DNA of 64,000 nucleotides from Thermoplasmatales archaeon BRNA1 (GCA_000350305.1 CP002916.1:124001-188000); one strand, 5' to 3'; numbered from the stretch's first letter, positions 16,355 through 24,990 are shown. The notes: generated from the sequence alone by a model not told the origin. Translations and numbers: made by a program.

Positions 16355-17212
16355 TCACTCGAACGGGTCGTGTCCCGCTTCCCAGTCGCTGTCCTTTCCT
16401 CCGACGAGATGGTCGTGGATGTCGTGGGTATGCTCGTGTTCGTGGTCGTGGGTGTACTTCGACGAGTACATGGGGACGACCAGGGGGACACCCCTGTGGT
16501 AGATGATTTCGGAGTCGATGTTGTAGACGTCCTTGATGAGCTCCTCGGTGATGATCTCCACGCCGCCGTACGCCCTTGCCTTCCCGTCCTTGACGAACAG
16601 GAACTTGTCCGAGTAGTGGACGGCGAGGTTGATGTCGTGCATGGTCATGATGGTGCTCATGCCGCGGGAACGGACGAGGTCCATGATCATGTGCATGGTC
16701 CTGTGCTGGTTGGCGATGTCGAGGTTGTTGGAGGGCTCGTCGAGGATGAGCACGGAGGGCTCCTGGACGATGGCGCGGGCGATCTGCGCCTTCTGCAGCT
16801 CACCGCCGGAGATCTGGTCGGCATACTTCAGTGCCAGATCCTCCATTTTGAGTGCGGTGAGGACGGATTCGACCTTCTCGTAATCCTCTTTGCTCGCATA
16901 CCAGTCGATGTACGGCTTGCGTCCCAGGAGGACGGTGTCGAACACCGTTGTGCGGGTGGCGGGGGTGCTCTGGGGTACGAAGGCGATCTCCTTGGCGAGT
17001 TCCTTCCCTCTGAGGGTGGAAACGGCCTTTCCGTTCACTTCGACGCTTCCCGAAGCGGGTTTGTACATGCCGCACAGGCACTTCAGCATGGTCGTCTTGC
17101 CGGTGCCGTTGGGACCCAGGATGGAGATGATGCTGTTCTCCTCGGTCTCGAAGGAGAGTCCCCTCAGGACCTCGTGGGACCCGTACGAATAGTGGAGGTC
17201 GTCGACTTTCAG
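16355..17212 (-). CDS. Metal/siderophore-type ABC importer, ATP-binding subunit with His-rich tail
   Basis: 285 aa from a CTG start. Walker A GPNGTGKTT at 33-41, signature SGGELQKAQ and Walker B VLILDEPSNNLD place it with FecE/BtuD-type ATPases. The C-terminal tail (about 255-275) has alternating His and acidic residues (HDHEHEHTHDIHDH), likely a metal-binding or sensing element not normally part of the family. No ATG, GTG or TTG lies in frame near the N-terminus; CTG at 17212 overlaps the permease stop (CTGA) and follows a GGGGG ribosome-binding site, so I choose it. A minus-frame TCTGGCAC copy is at 16831-16838. Confidence 0.88.
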   Translation of the reverse strand: MKVDDLHYSYGSHEVLRGLSFETEENSIISILGPNGTGKTTMLKCLCGMYKPASGSVEVNGKAVSTLRGKELAKEIAFVPQSTPATRTTVFDTVLLGRKPYIDWYASKEDYEKVESVLTALKMEDLALKYADQISGGELQKAQIARAIVQEPSVLILDEPSNNLDIANQHRTMHMIMDLVRSRGMSTIMTMHDINLAVHYSDKFLFVKDGKARAYGGVEIITEELIKDVYNIDSEIIYHRGVPLVVPMYSSKYTHDHEHEHTHDIHDHLVGGKDSDWEAGHDPFE

Positions 17213-18288
17213 CGTCTGCGATGCCCCCTGACTAGAATTGCGATGAATATCGGGCCGCCGATGGCCGAGGTGATGATCCCGACGGGCAGGACGGTCTCGA
17301 AAGCATATGATCCGACTATGTACGACAGCAGCAGCACCACCGCTCCCACCAGCATCGCGCCGGGCAGGACGTACCTGGTGTCGTTGCCGATCAGGCGCTT
17401 CACGATGTGGGGCCCGATGAGTCCGATGAACCCGATGATGCCCATGAACGATACGACGACGGCGGTGAGGATTGCGGACATGATGAGACCCAGCAGGCGG
17501 GTCAAGTTCACGTTGGTGCCTAGGCTGCGCGCCACGTCCTCTCCGGACTCCATCGCGTTGTAATTCCAGCGGTTCCAGAAGAAGAACACGAACACCAGAA
17601 CAAGGACGCCCATCAGCATGTACAGCTGGTCCCAGGAGACCTTGCTGAGGCTTCCGAACTGCCAGTAGACGATGGCAGAGAGCGCCACGTCGCTGGCCAT
17701 GTACTGCAGGAATGCCAGTCCCGCGGAGAATATGGAACTGATGGCAAGTCCCGCGAGGACGATGGTCTCGGGGGTGCATTCGGTGAGCTTCACCAGGAGC
17801 AACATGATCCCGGTGGCGACCATCGCGAACACGAAGGCGAGGGCGGTGACGAGGAAGGGGTTGGTGACGTTGGTGTAAGCTGCTGTCTGACCCACGATGA
17901 TCCCTCCGTCCAGGAACATGATGGCGAGTGCCGCTCCGAACGCGGAAGCGTTGGAGATTCCCAGGGTGAACGGGGAGGCCATAGGGTTGCGGAGGATGCT
18001 CTGCATGACCGCTCCCGCACATCCGAGGGCGGCCCCTGCCACGATGGCGGCCACAATCATCCTGAAACGGAGGTCCCACACCACGGTGCTGTTCCACGAG
18101 TCGTCCGGGTGGAACAGGTACCTGATGATATCGAAATACGACAGGTCCGTGGCTCCCAGGTGGATGGTGAACACCGACAGTACGGCCAGCATCACAGCTA
18201 GGATAAGCAGGAAAAGGAGTTTGGTACGGGTATAGCGAAGGTATCCTTCGGACACCTTTTGGTCTGCTGTCTTCTCACCGATAATCAT
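17209..18288 (-). CDS. FecCD-family ABC importer permease
   Basis: 359 aa with about ten hydrophobic helices. The family hallmarks are GAVMQSILRNPMASPFTLGIS (central cytoplasmic loop), GFIGLIGPHIVK near residue 285 and the last GPIFIAIL helix. It forms the membrane channel for Fe-siderophore, haem or cobalamin import. It lies 9 bases downstream of the substrate-binding protein gene and overlaps the ATPase gene by 4 bases, so the three are one operon. Confidence 0.94.
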   Translation of the reverse strand: MIIGEKTADQKVSEGYLRYTRTKLLFLLILAVMLAVLSVFTIHLGATDLSYFDIIRYLFHPDDSWNSTVVWDLRFRMIVAAIVAGAALGCAGAVMQSILRNPMASPFTLGISNASAFGAALAIMFLDGGIIVGQTAAYTNVTNPFLVTALAFVFAMVATGIMLLLVKLTECTPETIVLAGLAISSIFSAGLAFLQYMASDVALSAIVYWQFGSLSKVSWDQLYMLMGVLVLVFVFFFWNRWNYNAMESGEDVARSLGTNVNLTRLLGLIMSAILTAVVVSFMGIIGFIGLIGPHIVKRLIGNDTRYVLPGAMLVGAVVLLLSYIVGSYAFETVLPVGIITSAIGGPIFIAILVRGHRRR

Positions 18289-18297
18289 CGGAACAAC

Positions 18298-19515
18298 TCA
18301 CGCTGCGCCAGCCTTCACGGTGTACTTGCTGTTCTCGTACACGATGTGGACCTGGGACAGGAGTGGGAACTCCACGCCGTTAGTTGAAGATTTGCCCTCG
18401 AAGAAGGTCACCATGCTGTCGTAGACCTTCTTTCCGTGCTCCTTTCCGTAGAACACCTTGAAGATGTTGTTGATCTTCTCCTTGACCTCATCGACGGACA
18501 GGGTACCGTACAGGAGCGCCTCGATGTAGTATGCACTTGCGAGGGCGCAGTCGTAGTTGATGGAGTCCCAGACGATGGGCATGGTGATGTACATCGGGGT
18601 CGAGGGAGCGTTGTCGAAGAAGTACTTGAGGGAGTTCTGCGAGTCGAGCTCCTTGATCTTGTCGGACGAAGAGGGGTCGATCACGATCAGGTCGGGGCTG
18701 TGGATGACAGATGCATCGCTGAAGCTCTCAACGGGGATGGTAACCTTGCTGCTGGTGGAACCTCCCACATATGCGTTCTTGGCGCCGATCAGCTTGAAGG
18801 GCAGATAGGTGGGGAAGGTGGTGTTGAAGGTGTTGCTCCCAGAGATGGTGACGCCTGCGACATACACGTACTTGTCAGAAGTGCCAGTGTGTGCGCGGAT
18901 GTCATCCATGATGTCCTCGATTCCCTTGATGACCTTGTCGGCGCGGGAGGACTCGTTGACCATGTTCCCGACGAGCTTGATGTTGTCCCTGAGGGTGGCC
19001 TCGAGCTTGTTGTTGTCGTCCCACATGGTGGCCATCGTCTGGTTGTACAGGACGATTACAGTGCATGCCTTCGCCAGGAGCTCGACATTGGTCTGGTAGT
19101 TGGTCCAGATGTTGTTCCCGACAATCACGAGGCTGGGATGCTTCTCTGCAATCTTCTCGACGGTAGCACTCTCAAGCTTGTTGTCGTCATGGTAGGAGGT
19201 CAGCTTGTCGTAATCCCATGCGTAGGAGTACGCACGACCGTTCTTGCTGTCGGTGACGTCTCCCTTATCGCATTCGATGACCTTCTCGGCGGCATCGAAC
19301 ATGGAGAGGATCCTCAGAGGACCGATGCTTCCGACGGCGACGATTCCGTTCTTGAGATTATCCGGTGCGACGACATCCCTGCCTACCGCATCGGTGAAGT
19401 GCATTCCAGCGGTGCTGCTTGAGTCGTCGTCTCCAATGTCGGTGACCACATAGATCCCGACGCCTGCGGCGACGACCGCCACAACCGCGATTATAGCGAT
19501 AATTTTCGAATCCAT
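18298..19515 (-). CDS. Membrane-anchored substrate-binding protein of a metal ABC importer
   Basis: 405 aa. A single N-terminal hydrophobic anchor (about 4-26) is followed by an acidic-serine linker and a periplasmic-binding fold of the FepB/BtuF type: DAVGRDVVAPDNLKNGIVAVG, then SLVIVGNNIWTNYQ and SPDLIVIDPSSSDK. No lipobox Cys is visible, so it is probably held by an uncleaved signal anchor as in many Thermoplasmata. The ligand is not predictable from sequence. The ATG is 22-32 bases from a minus-strand TATA box in the 12-base palindrome GATATTAATATC. Confidence 0.9.
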   Translation of the reverse strand: MDSKIIAIIAVVAVVAAGVGIYVVTDIGDDDSSSTAGMHFTDAVGRDVVAPDNLKNGIVAVGSIGPLRILSMFDAAEKVIECDKGDVTDSKNGRAYSYAWDYDKLTSYHDDNKLESATVEKIAEKHPSLVIVGNNIWTNYQTNVELLAKACTVIVLYNQTMATMWDDNNKLEATLRDNIKLVGNMVNESSRADKVIKGIEDIMDDIRAHTGTSDKYVYVAGVTISGSNTFNTTFPTYLPFKLIGAKNAYVGGSTSSKVTIPVESFSDASVIHSPDLIVIDPSSSDKIKELDSQNSLKYFFDNAPSTPMYITMPIVWDSINYDCALASAYYIEALLYGTLSVDEVKEKINNIFKVFYGKEHGKKVYDSMVTFFEGKSSTNGVEFPLLSQVHIVYENSKYTVKAGAA

Positions 19516-19537
19516 TATCGATGCATACGATTGTTTC

Positions 19538-19599
19538 GATATTAATATCTAGTGTTACTAATTAAAAATTCGTGTGATTTGTTATGTTGTGATTAAATA
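19538..19599. promoter_or_regulatory. Divergent control region of the metal importer and FmdE-domain gene
   Basis: Contains palindrome GATATTAATATC (19538-19549), which doubles as the importer TATA region, an adjacent inverted repeat TAGT-GTT-ACTA (19550-19560), and a plus-strand TATA ATTAAATA (19592-19599). The clustered dyads fit a metal-responsive repressor such as a DtxR/MntR-type protein, but that is inference. Confidence 0.45.
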
Positions 19600-19620
19600 C
19601 GAATATGCAATTATGCGGCC

Positions 19621-20148
19621 ATGGACAAAGTTTACTGGGAAAGATGCCAGGAGTTCCACGGCCATGGATGTCCCGGTCTCGCAACAGGGTGCCGTGCAGC
19701 ATACGAGGCAGCAAGGATCCTGGGAATCCCCCTCGAGACCGCGCGCGACGAGGAGATCGTCTGCGTAACCGAGAACGATGCCTGCGGCATCGACGCCATA
19801 CAGCGTCTCCTGGGATGTACCCTCGGAAAGGGCAGCATGATTATGAGGATGCGCGGCAAGGCGGCGTATTCGTTCTTCGACCGTCGCAGCGGCAAGAAGG
19901 TGCGCCTGGTGGCTAAGTTCGACAGGTCCATCCCCCGCGAGGAGCTTATCGAACTCATCCTCAACGGTCCTCTCGAGCAGGTCTTCGACGTTAAGGAACC
20001 TAAGTTCGACCTTCCCGAGAAGGCGAGGATGTTCGACAGCAAGAAGTGCGACTGCTGCGGCGAATGGTGCCGCGAGGATCTCGTCAGGTTCCAGGACGGA
20101 AAGATCGTCTGCCTGGACTGCTTCAGGGACTACTCCGTCCGCTGGTGA
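19621..20148 (+). CDS. FmdE-domain protein with C-terminal zinc finger
   Basis: 175 aa. Residues 10-125 are an FmdE domain (EFHGHGCPGLATGCRA, CVTENDACGIDAIQ, GKGSMIMRM). The C-terminus is a short zinc finger with CDCCGEWC and CLDC. FmdE was named as a subunit associated with formylmethanofuran dehydrogenase, but many members act elsewhere and the function here is unknown. It is divergent from a metal importer and shares its control region, which suggests a link to metal or molybdopterin metabolism (inference). Confidence 0.85.
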   Translation: MDKVYWERCQEFHGHGCPGLATGCRAAYEAARILGIPLETARDEEIVCVTENDACGIDAIQRLLGCTLGKGSMIMRMRGKAAYSFFDRRSGKKVRLVAKFDRSIPREELIELILNGPLEQVFDVKEPKFDLPEKARMFDSKKCDCCGEWCREDLVRFQDGKIVCLDCFRDYSVRW

Positions 20149-20152
20149 GCCC

Positions 20153-20671
20153 TCAGAGCCTCGAGACCTGTGCGTACACTTTCTCGTACAGGTCGGACAC
20201 GTCCGCTCCGGAATCGCGGAGCACGATGAGCGCAGCGGATATCATGTCGATACCGAGGTTCTGCCTCACGCGGTTGCACTCGCCGACGAACTTGCCCTTG
20301 GGGATGTCGTTGTCGGTGGCGATGTCCACCATTACCGGGAACATATCCTCGGAATCATCCGCTTTGGGTTTGGGGGGAGCGCTCAGCGCAGGACCGGAGA
20401 GGTGCCCGTTCACCTTCCTGCGGAGGTCCTCGGAGGGCTTGTACGCGATCGGCACCTGTACGTCCGAAAAATCCTTCGCGGGGCGCACGTAACCGTCGTT
20501 CAGGGAGACGCATCCCTCGGATACAAGCATCTTCAGGAGGACCGCCGCCTCCTTGACGGACATCCATCTGAGGTCGAGACCGATCCCCATGGTGAACTCC
20601 TTCTCGGTGACGACGTCCTTCCCCTTCGCGCGGAAGAACGCTGCCGTGCAGATATCCGATTCGTCTGCCAT
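20153..20671 (-). CDS. DUF2240-like archaeal protein
   Basis: 172 aa. Begins with helices resembling a winged-helix (AAFFRAKGKDVVTEKEFTMG; SVKEAAVLLKMLVSEG), then a Pro/Ala/Lys linker and a second helical part. I place it tentatively with the archaeal DUF2240 family; function unknown. The ATG at 20671 lies 22-32 bases from the minus-strand TATA CCTATAATAGG, fitting a leaderless start; in-frame ATGs further upstream would precede the expected transcript start. It converges on the FmdE-domain gene. Confidence 0.6.
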   Translation of the reverse strand: MADESDICTAAFFRAKGKDVVTEKEFTMGIGLDLRWMSVKEAAVLLKMLVSEGCVSLNDGYVRPAKDFSDVQVPIAYKPSEDLRRKVNGHLSGPALSAPPKPKADDSEDMFPVMVDIATDNDIPKGKFVGECNRVRQNLGIDMISAALIVLRDSGADVSDLYEKVYAQVSRL

Positions 20672-20692
20672 GTCCCTCCCCATCCCATGCTG

Positions 20693-20786
20693 CCTATTAT
20701 AGGTATCGCGCGATAATGCTCGCGCGCGCGGATTTTGTATTTCCACTAACAAAATAAAATAAGGACGCGGGCAAATGATTATAAAC
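20693..20786. promoter_or_regulatory. Divergent promoters of the DUF2240-like gene and rpoK, with GC-alternating runs
   Basis: Palindromic CCTATTATAGG (20693-20703) is the leftward TATA; ATTATAAAC (20779-20787) is the rightward TATA for rpoK. Between them lie ATCGCGCGAT (palindrome, 20706-20715) and CGCGCGCGCG (20721-20730). Confidence 0.5.
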
Positions 20787-20827
20787 AAGTTGGGAGTACC
20801 GCGGTTCAGTTCCGTATGGTGACGAAC

Positions 20828-21001
20828 ATGGCGAAATACACAAGATTCGAAAAGGCGAGAATCATCGGTGCCCGCGCACTGCAGATCTCGTACGGTGCTC
20901 CTGTTCTGGTAGACTATCCGGAGACCATGATCGACCCGATCGACATCGCGCTCACTGAGTTCGAGAAGGATGTCATCCCGATCACCGTCGTGAAAAACTG
21001 A
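20828..21001 (+). CDS. rpoK: DNA-directed RNA polymerase subunit K (Rpb6)
   Basis: 57 aa. RpoK is the small omega/Rpb6-like subunit that stabilises the polymerase. The sequence [22 protein letters not shown] and [17 protein letters not shown] is diagnostic. I choose the ATG at 20828 because GGTGA, complementary to the 16S 3' end, lies 5 bases upstream; an in-frame ATG at 20816 is the alternative. It is cotranscribed with rpsB, 12 bases downstream. Confidence 0.95.
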   Translation: MAKYTRFEKARIIGARALQISYGAPVLVDYPETMIDPIDIALTEFEKDVIPITVVKN

Positions 21002-21013
21002 AGAGGTATCAAA

Positions 21014-21640
21014 ATGGCAGACAATGATGATGTGCAGGTTATCGACGGCGAACTCCTAGTTCCCGAGGATGTTTACCTGACCTCCGGTGTCCACATCGGA
21101 ACCCAGTTCAAGAGCTCCGACATGAAGGATTTCATCTACAAAGTCAGGCAGGACGGACTCTACGTCCTTGACATCAAGAAGACCGACGAGAGGATCAGGG
21201 CAGCCGCCAACTTCCTCGCGAAGTTCGACCCCCAGAGGGTCCTCGTCGCAAGCATGAGGCAGTACGGACAGCGCCCCGCCAGGGAGTTCTCCAAGGCAAT
21301 CGGCGCGCCCGCCTTCGCCGGCAGGTTCGTTCCCGGAACCCTCACCAACCCCGTGAACCCCGCATTCATGGAGCCCGACGTACTCGTCGTCACCGATCCC
21401 GCAGCCGACAAGCAGTCTCTCTCCGAGGCTCTGAACCTCGGAATCCCGATCGTCGCCCTCTGCGACGCCAACAACGAGACCCGCAACGTCGACCTCGTCA
21501 TCCCCACCAACAACAAGGGAAGGCGCTCCCTCGCATGCATCTACTGGCTGCTGACCAGGGAGGTCCTCATCGCCCGCGGAGACATCAAGTCCGCAGACGA
21601 GTTCAAGATGGAGATCGAGGACTTCGAGGCGAAGTACTGA
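21014..21640 (+). CDS. rpsB: 30S ribosomal protein uS2
   Basis: 208 aa. Archaeal uS2 without the long bacterial coiled coil. Recognised by the early [10 protein letters not shown], the FVPGTLTNP segment, [10 protein letters not shown] and [17 protein letters not shown]. Preceded by GAGGTAT in the 12-base gap from rpoK, in the common archaeal rpoK-rpsB order, with a strong hairpin and T run after the stop. Confidence 0.97.
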   Translation: MADNDDVQVIDGELLVPEDVYLTSGVHIGTQFKSSDMKDFIYKVRQDGLYVLDIKKTDERIRAAANFLAKFDPQRVLVASMRQYGQRPAREFSKAIGAPAFAGRFVPGTLTNPVNPAFMEPDVLVVTDPAADKQSLSEALNLGIPIVALCDANNETRNVDLVIPTNNKGRRSLACIYWLLTREVLIARGDIKSADEFKMEIEDFEAKY

Positions 21641-21649
21641 AACTAACTT

Positions 21650-21679
21650 CCGGGGCATCGCCCCGGTCCTTCTTTTTTT
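21650..21679 (+). terminator. Intrinsic-like terminator after rpsB
   Basis: CCGGGGC-ATC-GCCCCGG hairpin (21650-21666) followed by TTCTTTTTTTG. Confidence 0.7.
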
Positions 21680-21683
21680 GCAC

Positions 21684-21694
21684 AATTAATTAAT
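21684..21694 (+). promoter_or_regulatory. MEMO1 promoter TATA region
   Basis: AATTAATTAAT, 24-34 bases before the ATG at 21718; the terminator T run of rpsB directly precedes it. Confidence 0.5.
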
Positions 21695-21717
21695 CCGCGT
21701 TCGTCCATGGCTTGGCC

Positions 21718-22536
21718 ATGCGCGTACCGGCAGTGGCAGACAGGTTCTATCCGTCCCAGGAGGGCGTCCTGAGAAACCAGATCATACAGTGTTTCAGGAT
21801 GGGCCCCGGGGAGCCGAAGGAATGTTCCAACAAGCGTTCCATCTCGGCGGTCGTTGTGCCCCATGCCGGTTACCAGTGCTCCGGTTCCTGCGCGGCATAC
21901 GCGTTCAAGGAGATTGCCGAGGACGGTCTGCCCGATGCATACGTCGTCATCGGACCCGACCACTACGGGGTCCCCTATGAGTTCGTGATGTCCAGCGAGG
22001 ACTACTGGACACCCTTCGGCCCCTGCATGGTCGACCAGGGCATCGCATCCAAGCTCAGGGAGTACATTCCCGACGACCCGCGCGCGCATACCAGGGAGCA
22101 TTCCATCGAGGTGGAGCTGCCCTTCCTGAAGTACATCGACCCCAAAGCGAAGATAGTCCCCATCATCATGGGAAGGCAGAGCCGTTCGTCCGCCGAGAGG
22201 CTCGCCCAGGCCATCAAGATGGCCACCATCGGGAAGGACGTCATCATCATCGCCTCCAGCGACCTGTGCCACTATGTACCGAAGTCCTATGCGGACACCG
22301 CCGACGCGGGATTCCTGGGATTCGTCAGGAACGGGGATGTGGACGGGATGTACCGCGATGTCATGAGCAACAACCTGTCCGTATGCGGATACGGTCCCAT
22401 CGCCACCGCGATGCTTGCGACCGGCATGGGGAGGACCGAGATCCTGAAGCAGACCGATTCGTTCGAGGCCCTCAACTTCGGCCGCGACAGCGTCGTGGGT
22501 TACGGTTCCGCTGTCAAGTACAAGCCTGGATTCTGA
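21718..22536 (+). CDS. MEMO1-family protein
   Basis: 272 aa. The MEMO family adopts a class III extradiol dioxygenase-like fold; its role in archaea is unknown. Family signatures are the start MRVPAVADRFYP, VVPHAGYQCSG, GPDHYG, EHSIEVELPFLKY and SSDLCHYV. ATG at 21718 fits the TATA box; a TTG two codons earlier is unlikely. It stands alone, followed by a TCTGGCAC copy and a hairpin shared with the convergent RPA operon. Confidence 0.92.
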   Translation: MRVPAVADRFYPSQEGVLRNQIIQCFRMGPGEPKECSNKRSISAVVVPHAGYQCSGSCAAYAFKEIAEDGLPDAYVVIGPDHYGVPYEFVMSSEDYWTPFGPCMVDQGIASKLREYIPDDPRAHTREHSIEVELPFLKYIDPKAKIVPIIMGRQSRSSAERLAQAIKMATIGKDVIIIASSDLCHYVPKSYADTADAGFLGFVRNGDVDGMYRDVMSNNLSVCGYGPIATAMLATGMGRTEILKQTDSFEALNFGRDSVVGYGSAVKYKPGF

Positions 22537-22539
22537 CAA

Positions 22540-22547
22540 GTGCCAGA
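22540..22547 (-). repeat. Dispersed 8-mer TCTGGCAC (minus strand), intergenic copy
   Basis: ATATCTGGCACTTG read on the minus strand, three bases after the MEMO1 stop. See the finding. Confidence 0.7.
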
Positions 22548-22582
22548 TATTCTTTTTCTGACGCCAAAACAACAAGAATCGG

Positions 22583-22600
22583 AGGGGCCTTCCGGCCCCT
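22583..22600. terminator. Hairpin between MEMO1 and the RPA operon
   Basis: AGGGGCC-TTCC-GGCCCCT in the gap between convergent stops. Confidence 0.6.
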
Positions 22601-22608
22601 TTGGTGTT

Positions 22609-23532
22609 TCAGATGCGCTTCAGGTAGCGCAGGTTGGGTTCGTAGACGAGTCCCTTGTCCATGAGGGAGTTGGTGAGCTCCTCGAGCTCCATACTGGAGA
22701 TGCCCTCCTGCATGGCGCGGGTCTCGAGCTCGTCCCTAGGTGCTCCCTTCCCGTCCCTGTCCAGCTCCGAGAGCAGGTTGAGGACGATCTCCTCCTTATC
22801 GTCGGAATCCGAGGAAGAGGAGGACATAGAAGAGCTGGGCTCCATATCCATCTCCTCGGGTTCCTCGACGTTGTCCTCGGGCAGTCCGAAGTCGACGTTC
22901 CTGTCGGGCAGGAGACTGCGGAGGGCGGCCTGAATGGACTTGAGGAACGGGGTGGAGTCGGGGGTGCCGTATTGGTCGATGGCCATGGAGATGCCGGAGG
23001 CGGCCTGTTCGGACATCCCGGCGTTCTTCAGATCCTCGTAGGTGGCGTCGCCGGTGTTGAGGGCCTTCCTCATGGCGACCAGTCTGTCCCAGGTGGAGCG
23101 GGCGGTGTCCAGAAGCCAGTCCTTGCGGACCTCGTCACTGATCTGGACGATCCTCTCGGGCCTGACGGACACGTAGGTCTTCTGGTCCTCGGTGGTGTAG
23201 GAGCGGACCTTTCCGACAACGGCGACCAGGCAGGGCGCCTCGATGTCGACCATGGCGGCCGCGGCGTCGGGTTGGTAGCGTCCGATGTTGATGAACACGG
23301 TTCCGGAGGTACCGTCCTGTATGCGGCCCCTCCACATGGGCTCATCCTCTGTTCCGACGTTCTCCTTCTCGACCAGGACCCCTGCGACCAAGACGCGGTT
23401 GATCTTGGCGCCGAGCCTGCTGAGCTGGTAGGTGGGTTTCATCTCCTCCTCGGAGTCCTTGACCTCGTAGTGGGCGGAGTTGAGCTCGTAGGCGAAGACC
23501 CTCCAGGAGGTCTCCCTCGGGTTGACGGTCAT
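22609..23532 (-). CDS. RPA-associated OB-fold protein (Rpa3-like, COG3390 type)
   Basis: 307 aa. The N-terminal part (about 30-130) is an OB domain with GAKINRVLVAGVLVEKENVG and WRGRIQDGTSGTVFINIG. A central helical region is followed by an acidic Ser-rich linker (SSSMSSSSSDSDD) and a C-terminal winged-helix-like end (LLSELDRDGKGAPRDELE). Such proteins are encoded beside archaeal RPA and are believed to act with it on single-stranded DNA. Start overlaps the rpa stop by 4 bases. Confidence 0.85.
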   Translation of the reverse strand: MTVNPRETSWRVFAYELNSAHYEVKDSEEEMKPTYQLSRLGAKINRVLVAGVLVEKENVGTEDEPMWRGRIQDGTSGTVFINIGRYQPDAAAAMVDIEAPCLVAVVGKVRSYTTEDQKTYVSVRPERIVQISDEVRKDWLLDTARSTWDRLVAMRKALNTGDATYEDLKNAGMSEQAASGISMAIDQYGTPDSTPFLKSIQAALRSLLPDRNVDFGLPEDNVEEPEEMDMEPSSSMSSSSSDSDDKEEIVLNLLSELDRDGKGAPRDELETRAMQEGISSMELEELTNSLMDKGLVYEPNLRYLKRI

Positions 23533-24890
23533 AGCGCCCCCTCCATCTCGCTGTAGAGTCTTTCAGCCTCCGCCTTCACATCGGTGTTGGTAAGAACGGT
23601 GGATCTGGCACTCATCTGCGGGCCGAACTTCTCGTCGGTCATGATGTTGCCGGTGACGGTGACCTTCTTGAGCAGGACGGCGGCCGCCATCTTGTTGGCG
23701 ACCACTCCCATGTCGCCCTTCTCCCTCGCCAGGTCCTGGGCCTCCTCGAGGGTCATTCCGGTGATGGCCTCGGTGTCGCGGCGGTTGATGATGACGCTGA
23801 TCGCGCCGGTGCCGTCGTCGATGGTGGTCTTCAGCCTGAGGTCGATGACCGGGCTGTCCACGTGTCCGTGGATGGCGCAGTCCTCGTTGAGAATGGACCT
23901 GTTGCACTCCGGGCACCTCTTGATGAGACCGCTTCCGGTCTTGACATCCACGATGGTGCCGGTGATGGAGATGTCCAGGCCCCCGCCTATTTCGGTGATC
24001 TCCTGGACGGTCTTGGAGGTGGTACCGTCCCCAGCGACCTCTCCGAGGTCCGCCTCGGTATCGGTGACGGTTGAGCTGTTCCCGATGTTCAGCTGGGGGA
24101 TGCCCTTCCAGCTGCGGATGTACGCGTTCTCGATGCGTACGGTCTGTCCCTCGGACAGGTTGTGGTCGTCCCATGCGGTGAACTGGATCTTTCCGCTGGA
24201 ATCGGCGATGAGACCGCCCCAGACGGTGCGGGCCTCGCCCTTTACGGTGATGTTGCGCGTCTCCACGCTGAGGATCTTCCCGACCACGGTGGCCGAGGAG
24301 GTGTTCTCGGTGATCTCCCCGATCTTCATCTCGGCGGCGGGTGCCCTGGGCGCGGAGGAGCCGGAGGGCTGTCCGTCCATCCTGGGAACGTTGTCGATGA
24401 CGACTCCCTCGGCCAGCTCTACGCTGCCGCGGGCGCCGATATTGATCTGAGCCTGGTCGCGGAACATCTTGGTGTACGCGTTCTTGAAGACGTACACCTG
24501 GCCGGCCTGGAATTCGCCGGCGTCGGACCAGATGGTGAAGTTGGTGGAACCGGTCTCGTCCCCGGCGATACCGGAGATGATGGTCTTGCTGACGCCCTTG
24601 GCGTTGATCTCCTTCTTGGCTACGAAGAGGATCTTCGCGGTCACGTTGACGGCGACCTCGGAGCCGGTGAGCTCCGCGACCTTCTTGGTGACCGCCGCGC
24701 CGCTGACGCGGACGGCGTTCTTGGGGGCGTTGTACTTCTTGATGATTCCGCTCTTTGCTGCGTCGATCCCGATCTCGTACTGGAAGACGTATTTCTTCAT
24801 GTCCTCCAGCAGCTTCTCCTTCGGGACCTCCCCCTTCAGTGTCTCAAAAATCTCGTCGACGTAGGGGGTAAGATCTACTTGTTCTGTCAT
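23529..24890 (-). CDS. rpa: Replication protein A (single-stranded DNA-binding protein)
   Basis: 453 aa. Three OB-fold repeats are visible, each with a WGGLIADSSGKI or similar strand pattern (about 70-170, 185-285, 300-400), and a zinc finger in the last with CPECNRSILNEDCAIHGH near 323-340. It coats single-stranded DNA in replication and repair. The operon with the Rpa3-like gene is typical of euryarchaea. Upstream lies a 20-base near-perfect hairpin (24938-24957), possibly an operator or leader structure. A TCTGGCAC copy at 23604-23611 lies in its C-terminal coding part. Confidence 0.95.
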   Translation of the reverse strand: MTEQVDLTPYVDEIFETLKGEVPKEKLLEDMKKYVFQYEIGIDAAKSGIIKKYNAPKNAVRVSGAAVTKKVAELTGSEVAVNVTAKILFVAKKEINAKGVSKTIISGIAGDETGSTNFTIWSDAGEFQAGQVYVFKNAYTKMFRDQAQINIGARGSVELAEGVVIDNVPRMDGQPSGSSAPRAPAAEMKIGEITENTSSATVVGKILSVETRNITVKGEARTVWGGLIADSSGKIQFTAWDDHNLSEGQTVRIENAYIRSWKGIPQLNIGNSSTVTDTEADLGEVAGDGTTSKTVQEITEIGGGLDISITGTIVDVKTGSGLIKRCPECNRSILNEDCAIHGHVDSPVIDLRLKTTIDDGTGAISVIINRRDTEAITGMTLEEAQDLAREKGDMGVVANKMAAAVLLKKVTVTGNIMTDEKFGPQMSARSTVLTNTDVKAEAERLYSEMEGAL

Positions 24891-24937
24891 GTTCTCGGCC
24901 TCTTAGTTCAGTGGTTTCCTGAGGCAATTTTGCCCGT

Positions 24938-24957
24938 CGGGAAGACGAGTCTTCCCG
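24938..24957. repeat. Inverted repeat upstream of rpa
   Basis: Perfect 9-bp arms CGGGAAGAC-GA-GTCTTCCCG, 48 bases before the rpa start and about 26 bases before a TATA-like element usable in either direction (24983-24990). Candidate operator or mRNA leader hairpin. Confidence 0.6.
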
Positions 24958-24982
24958 GCTGAAAACACCATAATTTCGGCGG

Positions 24983-24990
24983 TATTAAAC
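24983..24990 (+). promoter_or_regulatory. TATA box of the small frameshifted gene
   Basis: TATTAAAC exactly 25 bases before the ATG at 25008, fitting a leaderless transcript. Read leftward (GTTTAATACC) it could also serve rpa. Confidence 0.5.

Noticed and set aside
16355-18097. A single long minus-strand frame fusing the ABC ATPase to an upstream segment
   Set aside because: The upstream part is Arg/His/Pro-rich and overlaps the clear permease gene in another frame; it is a GC-rich shadow. The ATPase begins at the CTG at 17212.
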